From NCBI RefSeq assembly GCF_024662235.1, contig NZ_CP096276.1, forward strand, positions 2,790,001 to 2,854,000: DNA of 64,000 nucleotides, in the 5' to 3' direction. The notes beneath the pieces are model-generated. The model saw only the letters and a program-made list of their open reading frames with translations, searched no databases and was not told the origin of the DNA. Positions within the stretch are counted from its first letter, which is position 1. Each line of letters starts with the position of its first letter. This document shows, piece after piece, positions 42,779 through 51,289 of the stretch. Position numbers and translations under genes: made by a program. The DNA is from Pimelobacter simplex (GTDB taxonomy: Bacteria; Actinomycetota; Actinomycetes; Propionibacteriales; Nocardioidaceae).

Positions 42779-42821
42779 GGAAGTACCTTACCTCAAAGTG
42801 CGTACTAACCAATGGGAAGTA
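42779..42821. promoter_or_regulatory. Probable HxlR/QorR operator region
   Basis: AGTAC (42782-42786) and GTACT (42802-42806) form an inverted repeat with a 15-base spacer, and GGAAGTA occurs at 42779-42785 and again at 42815-42821. The region is AT-richer than its surroundings and lies between the divergent regulator and oxidoreductase genes. Binding by the regulator is inferred. Confidence 0.6.
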
Positions 42822-42884
42822 ACTCCCCCAGGCGCCCGTTGACAACGACGAACCCCACCGAAGACCTCCGAAAGGAACCACCTC

Positions 42885-43733
42885 ATGTCTCTCGTCGTCA
42901 CCGGAGCCACCGGCCAGCTCGGCCGCCTCGCCGTCACCGCGCTGCTCGCCAAGGGCGTCCCCGCCGACCAGATCCTCGCCCTGGGCCGCGACGAGGAGCG
43001 CCTCGCCGGTCTCGCCGCGCTCGGGGTGCGCACCCAGCGCGTCGACTACGCCGACCGCGCCTCCCTCGACGCCGCGTTCGCCGGTGCCGAGCGGGTCCTC
43101 TTCGTCTCCGGCAGCGAGGTCGGCAGCCGGCTGCCGCAGCACCGCAACGTCATCGAGGCCGCCAAGGACGCCGGGGTGCGGCTCCTCGCCTACACGAGCA
43201 TCTCCAACGCGGACACGGCCGGCCTCGGCCTCGCCGCCGAGCACAAGGCCACCGAGGAGGCGATCGTCGCCTCGGGCGTCCCGCACACCTTCCTGCGCAA
43301 CAGCTGGTACCTGGAGAACTACACCGACCACCTCGCGACGTACCTGCAGCACGGGGCGGTCCTCGGCGCCGCCGGCGACGGCAAGGTGAGCGCGGCGACC
43401 CGCGCGGACTACGCCGAGGCCGCCGCGAGCGCCCTGCTGGCCGAGCAGCCGGCCGCGGTCTACGAGCTGGGCGGCGCCGCGTTCGGGCTCGCCGAGCTGG
43501 CCGCCACGGTCGCCGAGGCCACCGGTCAGGACGTGACGTACGTCGACGTCCCGGCGCCCGAGCTCGTCTCGGCCCTCGTGGGTGGCGGCGTCCCGCAGCC
43601 GTTCGCCGAGGTCCTCGCCGACGCCGACCTCGGCCTGGGCCGCGGCGAGCTGTACGTCGACCCGGCCGACCTCGCGGGCCTCCTCGGCCGCCCGGCGACC
43701 ACCCTCGCCGACGCCGTCCGCGCGGCAGCCTGA
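42885..43733 (+). CDS. NAD(P)H-binding quinone reductase-like protein (QorB/NmrA type)
   Basis: A 282-residue atypical SDR with TGATGQLGRLAVTALLAKG for nucleotide binding, SGSEVGSRLPQHRNVIEAAK and FLRNSWYLENYTDHL. These are marks of QorB, an NADPH quinone oxidoreductase. It protects from quinones or methylglyoxal-type electrophiles. GAAAGGAACC is the ribosome binding site. Its divergent regulator is an HxlR family member. Confidence 0.9.
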   Translation: MSLVVTGATGQLGRLAVTALLAKGVPADQILALGRDEERLAGLAALGVRTQRVDYADRASLDAAFAGAERVLFVSGSEVGSRLPQHRNVIEAAKDAGVRLLAYTSISNADTAGLGLAAEHKATEEAIVASGVPHTFLRNSWYLENYTDHLATYLQHGAVLGAAGDGKVSAATRADYAEAAASALLAEQPAAVYELGGAAFGLAELAATVAEATGQDVTYVDVPAPELVSALVGGGVPQPFAEVLADADLGLGRGELYVDPADLAGLLGRPATTLADAVRAAA

Positions 43734-43763
43734 CCGGTCTGACCGGCCGACCGGCCTGACCGG

Positions 43764-44507
43764 CTAGGACCCGGGCGCGAGCCCGTCCAGCCAGGCGACC
43801 ACGGCGTCGACACCGGTCACGGTGTCGACGCCGTCGGGCGCCGGGGCCCGGCGCACGACGACGACCGGGATGCCGCGCTCGGCGGCGGCCTCCATCTTGG
43901 GCCAGGTGAGGGCGCCGCCGGAGTCCTTGGTGACGAGCACGTCGCGATCGGCGAGCAGCACCCGCTCCCCCTCCAGCGTGTAGGGCCCGCGCGAGGTGAG
44001 CAGCTCCCAGGCCGGCGGCACGTCGAGGTCCGGCGGGTCCACGACCCGGGCGAGGACCTCGTGGTCGTGCAGCACGGGCACGAAGCGGGCGAGCTCCTGG
44101 CGCCCGACGGTCAGGAACGGCCGGCTCCCGAGCTCGCCGGCCACGACCGCGGCCTCCTCGTGGGTGCGCACCCAGATCCACGAGGGTGTCGCGCGATCGG
44201 CCCAGCCGGGCCGTTCGAGCCGCAGCAGCGGCACTCCGGCCGCGGCGCAGGCCGCGGCGGCGTTGCGCGAGATGCCCGCCGCGAAGGGGTGCGTCGCGTC
44301 GACCACGACGTCGAACTCCGCGAGCGCCGCCTGCAGCCCCGGCACGCCGCCGAAGCCGCCGATCCGCACCTCGCCCACCGGCAGCCGCGGACGGGCGACC
44401 CGGCCGGCGAGCGACGAGACGACGGGGACGCCGTCCTCGACGAGGCGGGCCGCGAGGGCGCGGGCCTCGCCGGTACCGCCGAGCAGCAGCACCCGCGGCC
44501 CGGTCAC
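43764..44507 (-). CDS. cobK: Precorrin-6A reductase
   Basis: A 247-residue CobK, which reduces precorrin-6A with NADPH to precorrin-6B. The motifs are [51 protein letters not shown] and [18 protein letters not shown]. It starts with GTG overlapping the cobQ stop and is the last gene of the minus-strand cob operon. A short gap of 30 bases separates it from the QorB-like gene. Confidence 0.96.
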   Translation of the reverse strand: MTGPRVLLLGGTGEARALAARLVEDGVPVVSSLAGRVARPRLPVGEVRIGGFGGVPGLQAALAEFDVVVDATHPFAAGISRNAAAACAAAGVPLLRLERPGWADRATPSWIWVRTHEEAAVVAGELGSRPFLTVGRQELARFVPVLHDHEVLARVVDPPDLDVPPAWELLTSRGPYTLEGERVLLADRDVLVTKDSGGALTWPKMEAAAERGIPVVVVRRAPAPDGVDTVTGVDAVVAWLDGLAPGS

Positions 44508-45898
44508 CGGGTCAGCTCCAGCAGGGCGTCGAGGTCGAGGTGCTCCTCGACCAGGTCGCCGAGCAGGTCGAGCCGGGCGGCCCGCGCGGCCGGGAACGAC
44601 GCTCCCGAGGCCACGCCGAGCGCGGACTCCAGGTAGGCGCCGCGCGTGGCGTCGTCCTCGAGGCTGCCGTGCACCATCGTGCCGGTCACCGAACCCGCGG
44701 TCGTCGCGCCGGTGATCCGGCCGTGGTGGATCTCGTAGCCGGCGGGCTCGTGCAGCGCGAGCCGCTTCTCCGGCGCGAACCGGGTGGTCAGGTCGAGCAG
44801 GCCGAGGCCGTCGACGGCCGCGCCGGCCGTGCCCTCGGTGCCGTCGGGGTCCTCGATCCGGCGGCCCAGCATCTGGCAGCCGCCACAGATCCCGAGCACC
44901 GGGCGGCCAGCCGCGGCGTGCCGCTGCACGGCGACGTCGAGGCCCCGCTCGCGCAGCCAGGCCAGGTCGGCCAGCGTCGCCCGGGTTCCGGGCAGCACGA
45001 CCAGGTCGGCATCGGCCAGCCGGGCGGGGTCGGAGACGAACTCCACGTCGAGGGCGGGCTCCAGCCCGAGCGCGTCGACGTCGGTGAAGTTGCTGATCCG
45101 CGGCAGCCGGACGACGGCCACCTTGCGCACGCCCGCACCGACCTCGGCCCGGCGCCCGGCCAGGTCGAGGGCGTCCTCGGAGTCGAGCCACAGGTCGGGG
45201 TGCCACGGCAGCACGCCGTACGTCGGCCGGCCGGTGCGGCGCTCCAGGTCGGCCAGCCCGGGCCGCAGCAGGTCGACGTCACCGCGGAAGCGGTTGACGA
45301 CGTACCCCTTGACGAGGGCCTGGTCGGCCTCGTCGAGCAGCATCAGCGTCCCGTACGCCGACGCGAACCACCCGCCGCGGTCGATGTCGCCGACCACGAT
45401 CGTCGGCACGTCACCGTGCTGGGCCAGCCCCATGTTGACGTAGTCGCTGGAGCGCAGGTTGATCTCGGCCGGGCTGCCCGCACCCTCGGCGACGACGAGG
45501 TCGAAGCGCGAGCGCAGGTCGTCGAAGGCGGCGAACGCGGTCTCGGCCAGGTGGGCGCGGCCGTCCTGCCAGTTGCGCGAGGACACCTCGCCCGCGGGCT
45601 GACCCATCCGCACGACGTGGCTGCGCCGGTCGCTGCCGGGCTTGAGCAGCACGGGGTTCATCGCGACCTCGGGCGTCACCCCGGCGGCGATCGCCTGCAC
45701 CCACTGGGCCCGGCCGATCTCGCCGGGCACTCCGTCGGGTCCGGTGACGACCATCGAGTTGTTGGACATGTTCTGCGCCTTGTACGGCGCCACCCGGATC
45801 CCGCGCCGCGCGAACGCCCGGCACAGCCCGGTCGTCACCACGCTCTTGCCGGCGTCCGAGGTCATCCCGGCGACGAGCAGCGCGGCTCCGCGGGTCAT
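44504..45898 (-). CDS. cobQ: Cobyric acid synthase
   Basis: A 464-residue glutamine amidotransferase that amidates four side chains of adenosylcobyrinic acid a,c-diamide. The N-terminal synthetase has [20 protein letters not shown] and [11 protein letters not shown], and the C-terminal glutaminase has the nucleophile Cys in [14 protein letters not shown] and YEIHHGRIT. It starts at the ATG 45898 overlapping the ferredoxin gene stop. Confidence 0.97.
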   Translation of the reverse strand: MTRGAALLVAGMTSDAGKSVVTTGLCRAFARRGIRVAPYKAQNMSNNSMVVTGPDGVPGEIGRAQWVQAIAAGVTPEVAMNPVLLKPGSDRRSHVVRMGQPAGEVSSRNWQDGRAHLAETAFAAFDDLRSRFDLVVAEGAGSPAEINLRSSDYVNMGLAQHGDVPTIVVGDIDRGGWFASAYGTLMLLDEADQALVKGYVVNRFRGDVDLLRPGLADLERRTGRPTYGVLPWHPDLWLDSEDALDLAGRRAEVGAGVRKVAVVRLPRISNFTDVDALGLEPALDVEFVSDPARLADADLVVLPGTRATLADLAWLRERGLDVAVQRHAAAGRPVLGICGGCQMLGRRIEDPDGTEGTAGAAVDGLGLLDLTTRFAPEKRLALHEPAGYEIHHGRITGATTAGSVTGTMVHGSLEDDATRGAYLESALGVASGASFPAARAARLDLLGDLVEEHLDLDALLELTR

Positions 45899-46257
45899 CC
45901 GCGCTTCCCGCGGAACAGGTGGCGCTGCAGCGAGGCGGGCACCGGACCACCCTCGCGCACCCAGTCGACGACCGCCTCGGTCGCCGCGCCGGACAGCACG
46001 CCGCCGAGCCAGAAGTCCTTGGGCCGCCGCCCGCCGGGGAACCAGGTGAAGTCGCGCACCAGCACGACGTTCGAGCGGTCGCACTCGTCGAGGCAGTCGA
46101 CGACACGCACCCGGACCCGCGGCCCGCGCCGGCCCGCCGGGTCGTCGAGCGCCTCGATCTCGTCGCGCTGAGCGGCGTGGTCGGCGTCGGGGTGCTTCGT
46201 GGTGGTGCCGCAGCAGCAGTCGCGGCAGAGCAGGACGTCGCGCTCGGGCAGGGCCAC
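45895..46257 (-). CDS. (2Fe-2S) ferredoxin domain protein
   Basis: A 120-residue thioredoxin-fold 2Fe-2S protein. The first cluster ligands lie in LLCRDCCCGTTTKHPD (residues about 10-25), the second pair in VVDCLDECDRSNVVLV (about 53-68). It lies between cobF and cobQ in a tightly coupled operon, so it is probably an electron carrier for a pathway step, for example cobalt reduction before adenosylation or the CobG reaction. That is inference. It starts with GTG at 46257. Confidence 0.88.
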   Translation of the reverse strand: MALPERDVLLCRDCCCGTTTKHPDADHAAQRDEIEALDDPAGRRGPRVRVRVVDCLDECDRSNVVLVRDFTWFPGGRRPKDFWLGGVLSGAATEAVVDWVREGGPVPASLQRHLFRGKRG

Positions 46258-46258
46258 C

Positions 46259-46984
46259 TCAGGCCTCCGGGCCGCGGAGCAGGAACAGGTCCATCACCCA
46301 GCCGGCCTCGGCCTTGGCGGCGACCCGCGCGGCCTCGATGTCGGCGACGACGTCGCCGACCCGGCCGGCCACGAGCCGCTCCCCCGCACCGCCGAGGTTG
46401 GCGCCCCACCAGATGTCCCAGTCGGCGAAGCCGTCGAGGTCGACCCCGGCGGTGAGCATCACGACGAGGTTGCGCTGGCCCGCGGCGACGTCGCCGCGCA
46501 GCCGGCGGGCGGTGGTCACGTGGACCGGCTGGCCGACCTCGTGCAGCACGACCGCGTGCCGCGCGGCCAGCACCTGCGGGGCGCTCACCCCGGGCAGCAC
46601 GTCGAACGGGACGCCGAGCTCGCCGACCACGCGGATCGTGCCGTCGTAGAGCGACGGGTCGCCCCAGACCAGGAACGCGCAGGTGCCGCCGCGCTCCTCC
46701 AGCACCGCGCGGTAGGCGGCCAGCCGGGCGGCGTACCAGTCGGCGACGGCGCCCTCGTAGCCCGCGCGGTCGAGGCCGGGTGAGCGATCGCGCTCCGGGT
46801 CCCGGACGACGACCAGCTCGACGCCGTGGGCCGCGCACACCGCGCGCCGGGCCTCCAGCAGCGCGTCCTCGTCGCCCTTCTGGACCGCGAGCGCGTAGTC
46901 GCAGCCGCGCAGCGCCTCGGCGACCTCCGGCGTGACGTGCTGCGGCCCCATCCCGAAGCCGAGGATCCTGACCCGCGCGCTCAT
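46259..46984 (-). CDS. cobF: Precorrin-6A synthase (deacetylating)
   Basis: A 241-residue CobF, which methylates C1 and releases acetate, a step found only in the aerobic route. Motifs are RILGFGMGPQHVTPEVAEAL, VVRDPERDRSP, LVWGDPSLYDGTIRV and LPGVSAPQVLAARH. It overlaps cobN by ATGA and is followed one base later by the ferredoxin gene. Its presence shows that the organism uses the oxygen-dependent pathway. Confidence 0.96.
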   Translation of the reverse strand: MSARVRILGFGMGPQHVTPEVAEALRGCDYALAVQKGDEDALLEARRAVCAAHGVELVVVRDPERDRSPGLDRAGYEGAVADWYAARLAAYRAVLEERGGTCAFLVWGDPSLYDGTIRVVGELGVPFDVLPGVSAPQVLAARHAVVLHEVGQPVHVTTARRLRGDVAAGQRNLVVMLTAGVDLDGFADWDIWWGANLGGAGERLVAGRVGDVVADIEAARVAAKAEAGWVMDLFLLRGPEA

Positions 46985-49900
46985 CGGTCCTCGAGGTCCC
47001 CTTCGACCTCGAGGTAGGCCGCCTGGAGCGCCGCGAGCACCTCGGGGTCGGGCTCGGCCCACAGACCGCGGTCCTTGGCCTCGTGCAGCCGCTCGACGAT
47101 GCTGCGCAGCGCCCAGGGGTTGGACTTGCGCAGGAACTCCTGGTTGGTCTCGTCGAGGACGTACTCCTTGGCCAGCGACTCGTACATCCAGTCGTGGACC
47201 ACACCGGCGGTCGCGTCGAAGCCGAAGAGGTAGTCGACGGTCGCGGCCAGCTCGAAGGCGCCCTTGTAGCCGTGGCGCTGCATCGCGCCGATCCAGCGCG
47301 GGTTGACCACGCGGGCCCGGAAGACCCGGTTGGTCTCCTCCTGCAGGGTGCGGGTGCGGACGGCGTCGGGCGAGGTCGAGTCGCCGACGTACGCCTTGGG
47401 GTCGGCGCCGGTCAGCGCACGGATCGTGGCGACCATGCCGCCGTGGTACTGGAAGTAGTCGTCGCTGTCGGCGATGTCGTGCTCGCGGGTGTCGATGTTC
47501 TTGGCCGCGACCTTGATCCGCTTGTAGTTGGCGCGCATGTCGTCCGCGGCCGGTACGCCGTCGAGGTCGCGGCCGTAGGCGAAGCCGCCCCAGGCGGTGT
47601 AGACCTCGGCGAGGTCGGCGTCGTCGCGCCACGAGCCCGACTCGACGGCCTGGAGGATGCCGGCGCCGTAGGAGCCCGGCTTGGAGCCGAAGATCCGCGT
47701 GGTGGCCCGGCGTACGTCGCCGTGCTCGGCGACGTCGGCCTGCGCGTGGGCGCGCACGAAGTTGACGTCGAGCGGCTCGTCGAGGTCGGCGACCATCCGG
47801 ACGGCGTCGTCGAGCATCGCGACCACGTGCGGGAAGGCGTCGCGGAAGAAGCCGGAGATCCGCACGGTGACGTCGATGCGCGGCCGGCCGAGCTCCTCGA
47901 GCGACATGATCGTCAGGGAGTGGACGCGCTTGGACGCCTCGTCCCACTCGGGACGCACGCCCATGAGCGCGAGGACCTCGGCGATGTCGTCGCCGGAGGT
48001 GCGCATCGCCGACGTGCCCCAGACCGACAGGCCCACCGACTCCGGGTAGGAGCCCTCCTCGTCGAGGTAGCGCTGGACGAGCGACTCCGCCATCGCCTGG
48101 CCGGTCTGCCAGGCGAGGCGCGAGGGCACCGCGCGCGGGTCGACGGTGTAGAAGTTGCGGCCGGTCGGCAGCACGTTGACCAGGCCGCGCAGCGGCGAGC
48201 CGGACGGGCCGGCGGGCACGTAGCCACCGGCGAGCGCGTGCAGGGTGTGGTCGAGCTCGTCGGTCGTCCGGGCCAGGCGCGGGACCACCTGGGTGGCGGC
48301 GAACGCCAGCACCTGGCGCACGCTCGGGTCGGCGTGGAGGTCGTCGACGCGGGCCGGGTCCCAGCCGGACTTCTCCATCGCCTCGACCAGCTCGCGGGCC
48401 TCGGCCTCGACCCGGTCGACCTCGGTCGTGGGCGCCTCGGGAGCGAGACCGAGCGCGGCCCGCAGCCCCGGGACGGCGTGCGACCGGCCGCCCCAGACCT
48501 GGGCGGCGCGCAGGATGGCGAGGACCAGGTTGACCCGGGCCTCCCCCTCGGGCGCCTGGCCCAGGACGTGCAGCCCGTCGCGGATCTGGACATCCTTGAT
48601 CTCGCACAGCCAGCCGTCGACGTGGAGCAGGAAGTCGTCGAAGTCGTCGTCCTCGGGCTTCTCGTCGAGGCCGAGGTCGCGGTGCAGCTCGGCGGCGTGC
48701 ATGAGCTGCCAGATCTCACCGCGGATGGCGGCCAGCTTGGCCGGGTCCATCGCGGAGATCTTGTCGTACTCCTCCAGCAGGCCCTCGAGCCGCGCGATGT
48801 CGCCGTAGGCCTCGGCGCGCGCCATCGGGGGAATGAGGTGGTCGATGATCGTGGCGTGGGCACGGCGCTTGGCCTGCGCGCCCTCGCCCGGGTCATTGAC
48901 GAGGAACGGGTAGATCAGCGGCATGCTGCCGATCGCCGCGTCGGTGCCGCAGGACGCCGACAGCGCGGCGTTCTTGCCCGGCAGCCACTCCATCGAGCCG
49001 TGCTTGCCGAGGTGGACGACGGCATGGGCGCCGAAGCCGTGCTCGACCCAGCGGTAGGCCGCCAGGTAGTGGTGGGACGGCGCGAGGTCGGGGTCGTGGT
49101 AGATCGCGACCGGGTTCTCGCCGAAGCCGCGGGGCGGCTGGATCATCAGCACGACATTGCCCGCCTGGAGCGTGGCGAGCACGATCTCGCCGCTGTCGTT
49201 GACGAACAGCGTGCCGGGCGACTCGCCCCACGCCTCGACCATGTCGCCGCGCAGGTCGGCCGGGAGGTCGGCGGTCCACGCGTCGTAGTCGGCCTTGCTG
49301 ATCCGCACGTGCGCGTCGGTGAGCTGGACCTGGGTCAGCCACTCCTCGTCCTGGCCGCCGGCCGCGATGAGGGCGTGGATCAGGGTGTCGCCGGCGACCG
49401 TGTCGTCGTCCAGGTCGAGGACGCCGAAGCCGTCGCCCACGTCGTACCCGGCGTCGCGCAGCCGGCGCAGCATCCGCACCGCGGAGACCGGGGTGTCGAG
49501 GCCGACGGCGTTGCCGATCCGGGAGTGCTTGGTCGGGTAGGCGCTGAGCATCAGCGCGATCCGCTTCTCGGCGTTGGGGACCCGGCGCAGCCGGGCGTAG
49601 CCGACCGCGAGACCCGCCACCCGCGCCGCGCGCTCGGGGTCGGCGACATAGGACGGCAGCCCGGCGTCGTCCAGCTCCTTGAACGAGAACGGCGCGGTGC
49701 TGATCCGGCCGTCGAACTCGGGGATCGCGACCTGGTTGGCGTAGTCGAGCGGCGAGACGCCGTCGTCCGAGGCCTCCCACTCGGCGCGGCTGCTCGTCAG
49801 GCACAGACCCTGCAGCACGGGGATGTCGAGCGCGGCGACCCGCTCCACGTCCCAGGTCTCGTCGTCGCCACCGGCGCTCGCACCGGCCGGGACGCTGCCG

Positions 49901-50559
49901 CCGGCCGCGAGGACCGTGACGACCAGCGCGTCGAGCTCGCCGAGCGCGTCGAACAGCGCGTCGGGCGCCGCCCGCAGCGAGCCCGCGAACACGGGCACGC
50001 CGACGGCCTCACCGGTCGCGTCGATCGCGTCGCACAGAGCGTGGACGAAGGCGGTGTTCCCGCTCGCCTGGTGCGCGCGGTAGAACAGCACGCCGACCTT
50101 GGCGAGGTCGGCCGCGGCGGGCGCGGCCGGCCGCTCGACCAGGCCCCACGCCGGGATCACCTCCGGCGGCTCGAAGCCCTCACCGGTCAGCAGCACCGTG
50201 TCGGACAGGAAGGCGTGCAGCTGCGCGAGGTTCCGCGGGCCGCCCTCGGCCAGGTACCGGTGCGCCTCGGCCGCGAGACCGACCGGCACGGTCGAGGTCT
50301 CCATCAGCTCGGCGCTCGGCGTCTGCTCGCCGCCGAGCACCACGAGCGGACGTCCGGTGGCCCGCAGCGCGGCCAGCTCGCCGTCGTACTGCTGGGGGGA
50401 GCCGAGAAGCCGGATCACGACCAGGTCGCTGTCCTCGGCCAGCGCGACGAGCCCGTCGAGGCCCGACCGGCTCGGGTTGGCCCACCGGTAGTCGGTGCCG
50501 CTGGCCCGTGCGGAGAGCAGGTCGGTGTCGGACGTGGACAGCAGTGCGATGCGCGCCAT
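46981..50559 (-). CDS. cobN: Cobaltochelatase subunit CobN
   Basis: A 1192-residue large subunit that inserts Co2+ into hydrogenobyrinate a,c-diamide. Features include VRIS-like N-terminal repeats, VVHLGKHGSMEWLPGKNAAL, a His-rich metal and substrate region, NFYTVDPRAVPSRLAW, SVWGTSAMRTSGDDIAEVL and the C-terminal NPWALRSIVERLHEA. The length is as expected. I chose the ATG at 50559 because GAGGAGG lies 11 bases upstream and MARIALLST is the family start; an ATG at 50595 would begin inside the riboswitch leader. Its ATPase partner is the fused chelatase at 29537. Confidence 0.96.
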   Translation of the reverse strand: MARIALLSTSDTDLLSARASGTDYRWANPSRSGLDGLVALAEDSDLVVIRLLGSPQQYDGELAALRATGRPLVVLGGEQTPSAELMETSTVPVGLAAEAHRYLAEGGPRNLAQLHAFLSDTVLLTGEGFEPPEVIPAWGLVERPAAPAAADLAKVGVLFYRAHQASGNTAFVHALCDAIDATGEAVGVPVFAGSLRAAPDALFDALGELDALVVTVLAAGGSVPAGASAGGDDETWDVERVAALDIPVLQGLCLTSSRAEWEASDDGVSPLDYANQVAIPEFDGRISTAPFSFKELDDAGLPSYVADPERAARVAGLAVGYARLRRVPNAEKRIALMLSAYPTKHSRIGNAVGLDTPVSAVRMLRRLRDAGYDVGDGFGVLDLDDDTVAGDTLIHALIAAGGQDEEWLTQVQLTDAHVRISKADYDAWTADLPADLRGDMVEAWGESPGTLFVNDSGEIVLATLQAGNVVLMIQPPRGFGENPVAIYHDPDLAPSHHYLAAYRWVEHGFGAHAVVHLGKHGSMEWLPGKNAALSASCGTDAAIGSMPLIYPFLVNDPGEGAQAKRRAHATIIDHLIPPMARAEAYGDIARLEGLLEEYDKISAMDPAKLAAIRGEIWQLMHAAELHRDLGLDEKPEDDDFDDFLLHVDGWLCEIKDVQIRDGLHVLGQAPEGEARVNLVLAILRAAQVWGGRSHAVPGLRAALGLAPEAPTTEVDRVEAEARELVEAMEKSGWDPARVDDLHADPSVRQVLAFAATQVVPRLARTTDELDHTLHALAGGYVPAGPSGSPLRGLVNVLPTGRNFYTVDPRAVPSRLAWQTGQAMAESLVQRYLDEEGSYPESVGLSVWGTSAMRTSGDDIAEVLALMGVRPEWDEASKRVHSLTIMSLEELGRPRIDVTVRISGFFRDAFPHVVAMLDDAVRMVADLDEPLDVNFVRAHAQADVAEHGDVRRATTRIFGSKPGSYGAGILQAVESGSWRDDADLAEVYTAWGGFAYGRDLDGVPAADDMRANYKRIKVAAKNIDTREHDIADSDDYFQYHGGMVATIRALTGADPKAYVGDSTSPDAVRTRTLQEETNRVFRARVVNPRWIGAMQRHGYKGAFELAATVDYLFGFDATAGVVHDWMYESLAKEYVLDETNQEFLRKSNPWALRSIVERLHEAKDRGLWAEPDPEVLAALQAAYLEVEGDLEDR

Positions 50560-50603
50560 GACGCTCAAAGCCTCCTCGGGGTTCTCGCCCCTCATCGGTA
50601 GGT

Positions 50604-50713
50604 GTGTCCGTGACCAGTGTCTGGCTGCCCGGCGGCGCCCTCGCGGGGGCCGTCGGGGTCACAGTGGCGGAACCGCCCCGGTCTCACACCGGGTTCCTGG
50701 GCCACGGACCTGT
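50604..50713 (-). promoter_or_regulatory. Cobalamin riboswitch before cobN
   Basis: On the minus strand P1 arms GTCCGTG (50704-50710) and CACGGAC (50606-50612) pair. Between are CCAGGAACCCGGTGTGAGA, the core GCCACTGTGACC and GGGCAGCCAGACACTGG at the B12 box end. The cobN start is about 45 bases downstream. The riboswitch precedes the whole cobN-cobF-ferredoxin-cobQ-cobK operon. Confidence 0.93.
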
Positions 50714-50737
50714 GGGGGCTCAGCCTACGGTGGTCCC

Positions 50738-51289
50738 GTGACTTCCCCGCAGGCGCCCGGCATCCAAGTGGCCGTGCACGGCCACCCCAACCTGGACACC
50801 CTCCTGCTGTGGCACCCCGCGGTCCGCACCGACGCCGAGGCCGTCGGCGCGCTGGCCAGCCGGATCGCGACGCGCGGCGGGGTCCGGGTCGTCGTACCGA
50901 CCTGGGAGGACGGGCGCGACCTGCTGCGCTCGGTGCGCTACGCCCGCGGGTCGGCGGTGCACCCTCCGGACCAGCTCTCCGTCGTCGGGTACGGCGCCGC
51001 CGGGATCGCCGCGCTGAGCCTGGCCCAGCACCAGCGGCGCCTCGGCATCGGCCTGCGCCGCGTCACCTGCGTCGACGGCGCGGCCGACCTGGTGGACCCG
51101 ATCAGCGGGCAGCCGCTCGGCGTACCGGCGGCCCGGCCCGACCGGGTCGCGACCGAGGTCGACGTCGTCGTCCCCGCGGTGGGCGGGGACTGGGCCGAGA
51201 CGACCGTGACGGCGTGGCAGGGTGCGGGATGGGCCGCCACGCTCGTCCCGGCCGATCAGTTCACCTGGCGGGTGAGCCCCTCCCAGTAG
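50738..51289 (+). CDS. Alpha/beta-hydrolase-like protein without a nucleophile serine
   Basis: A 183-residue protein with the layout of a small alpha/beta-hydrolase (LLLWHPAVRTDA; VVVPTWEDGRDLL; SVVGYGAAGIAALSLAQH; VDVVVPAVGGDWAETT). The elbow that normally reads G-x-S-x-G is GYGAAG, so the catalytic Ser is missing. It starts with GTG at 50738, close to and divergent from the cobN riboswitch, and its end overlaps the convergent acyl-CoA ligase by 34 bases. The assignment is fold-level only. Confidence 0.6.
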   Translation: MTSPQAPGIQVAVHGHPNLDTLLLWHPAVRTDAEAVGALASRIATRGGVRVVVPTWEDGRDLLRSVRYARGSAVHPPDQLSVVGYGAAGIAALSLAQHQRRLGIGLRRVTCVDGAADLVDPISGQPLGVPAARPDRVATEVDVVVPAVGGDWAETTVTAWQGAGWAATLVPADQFTWRVSPSQ

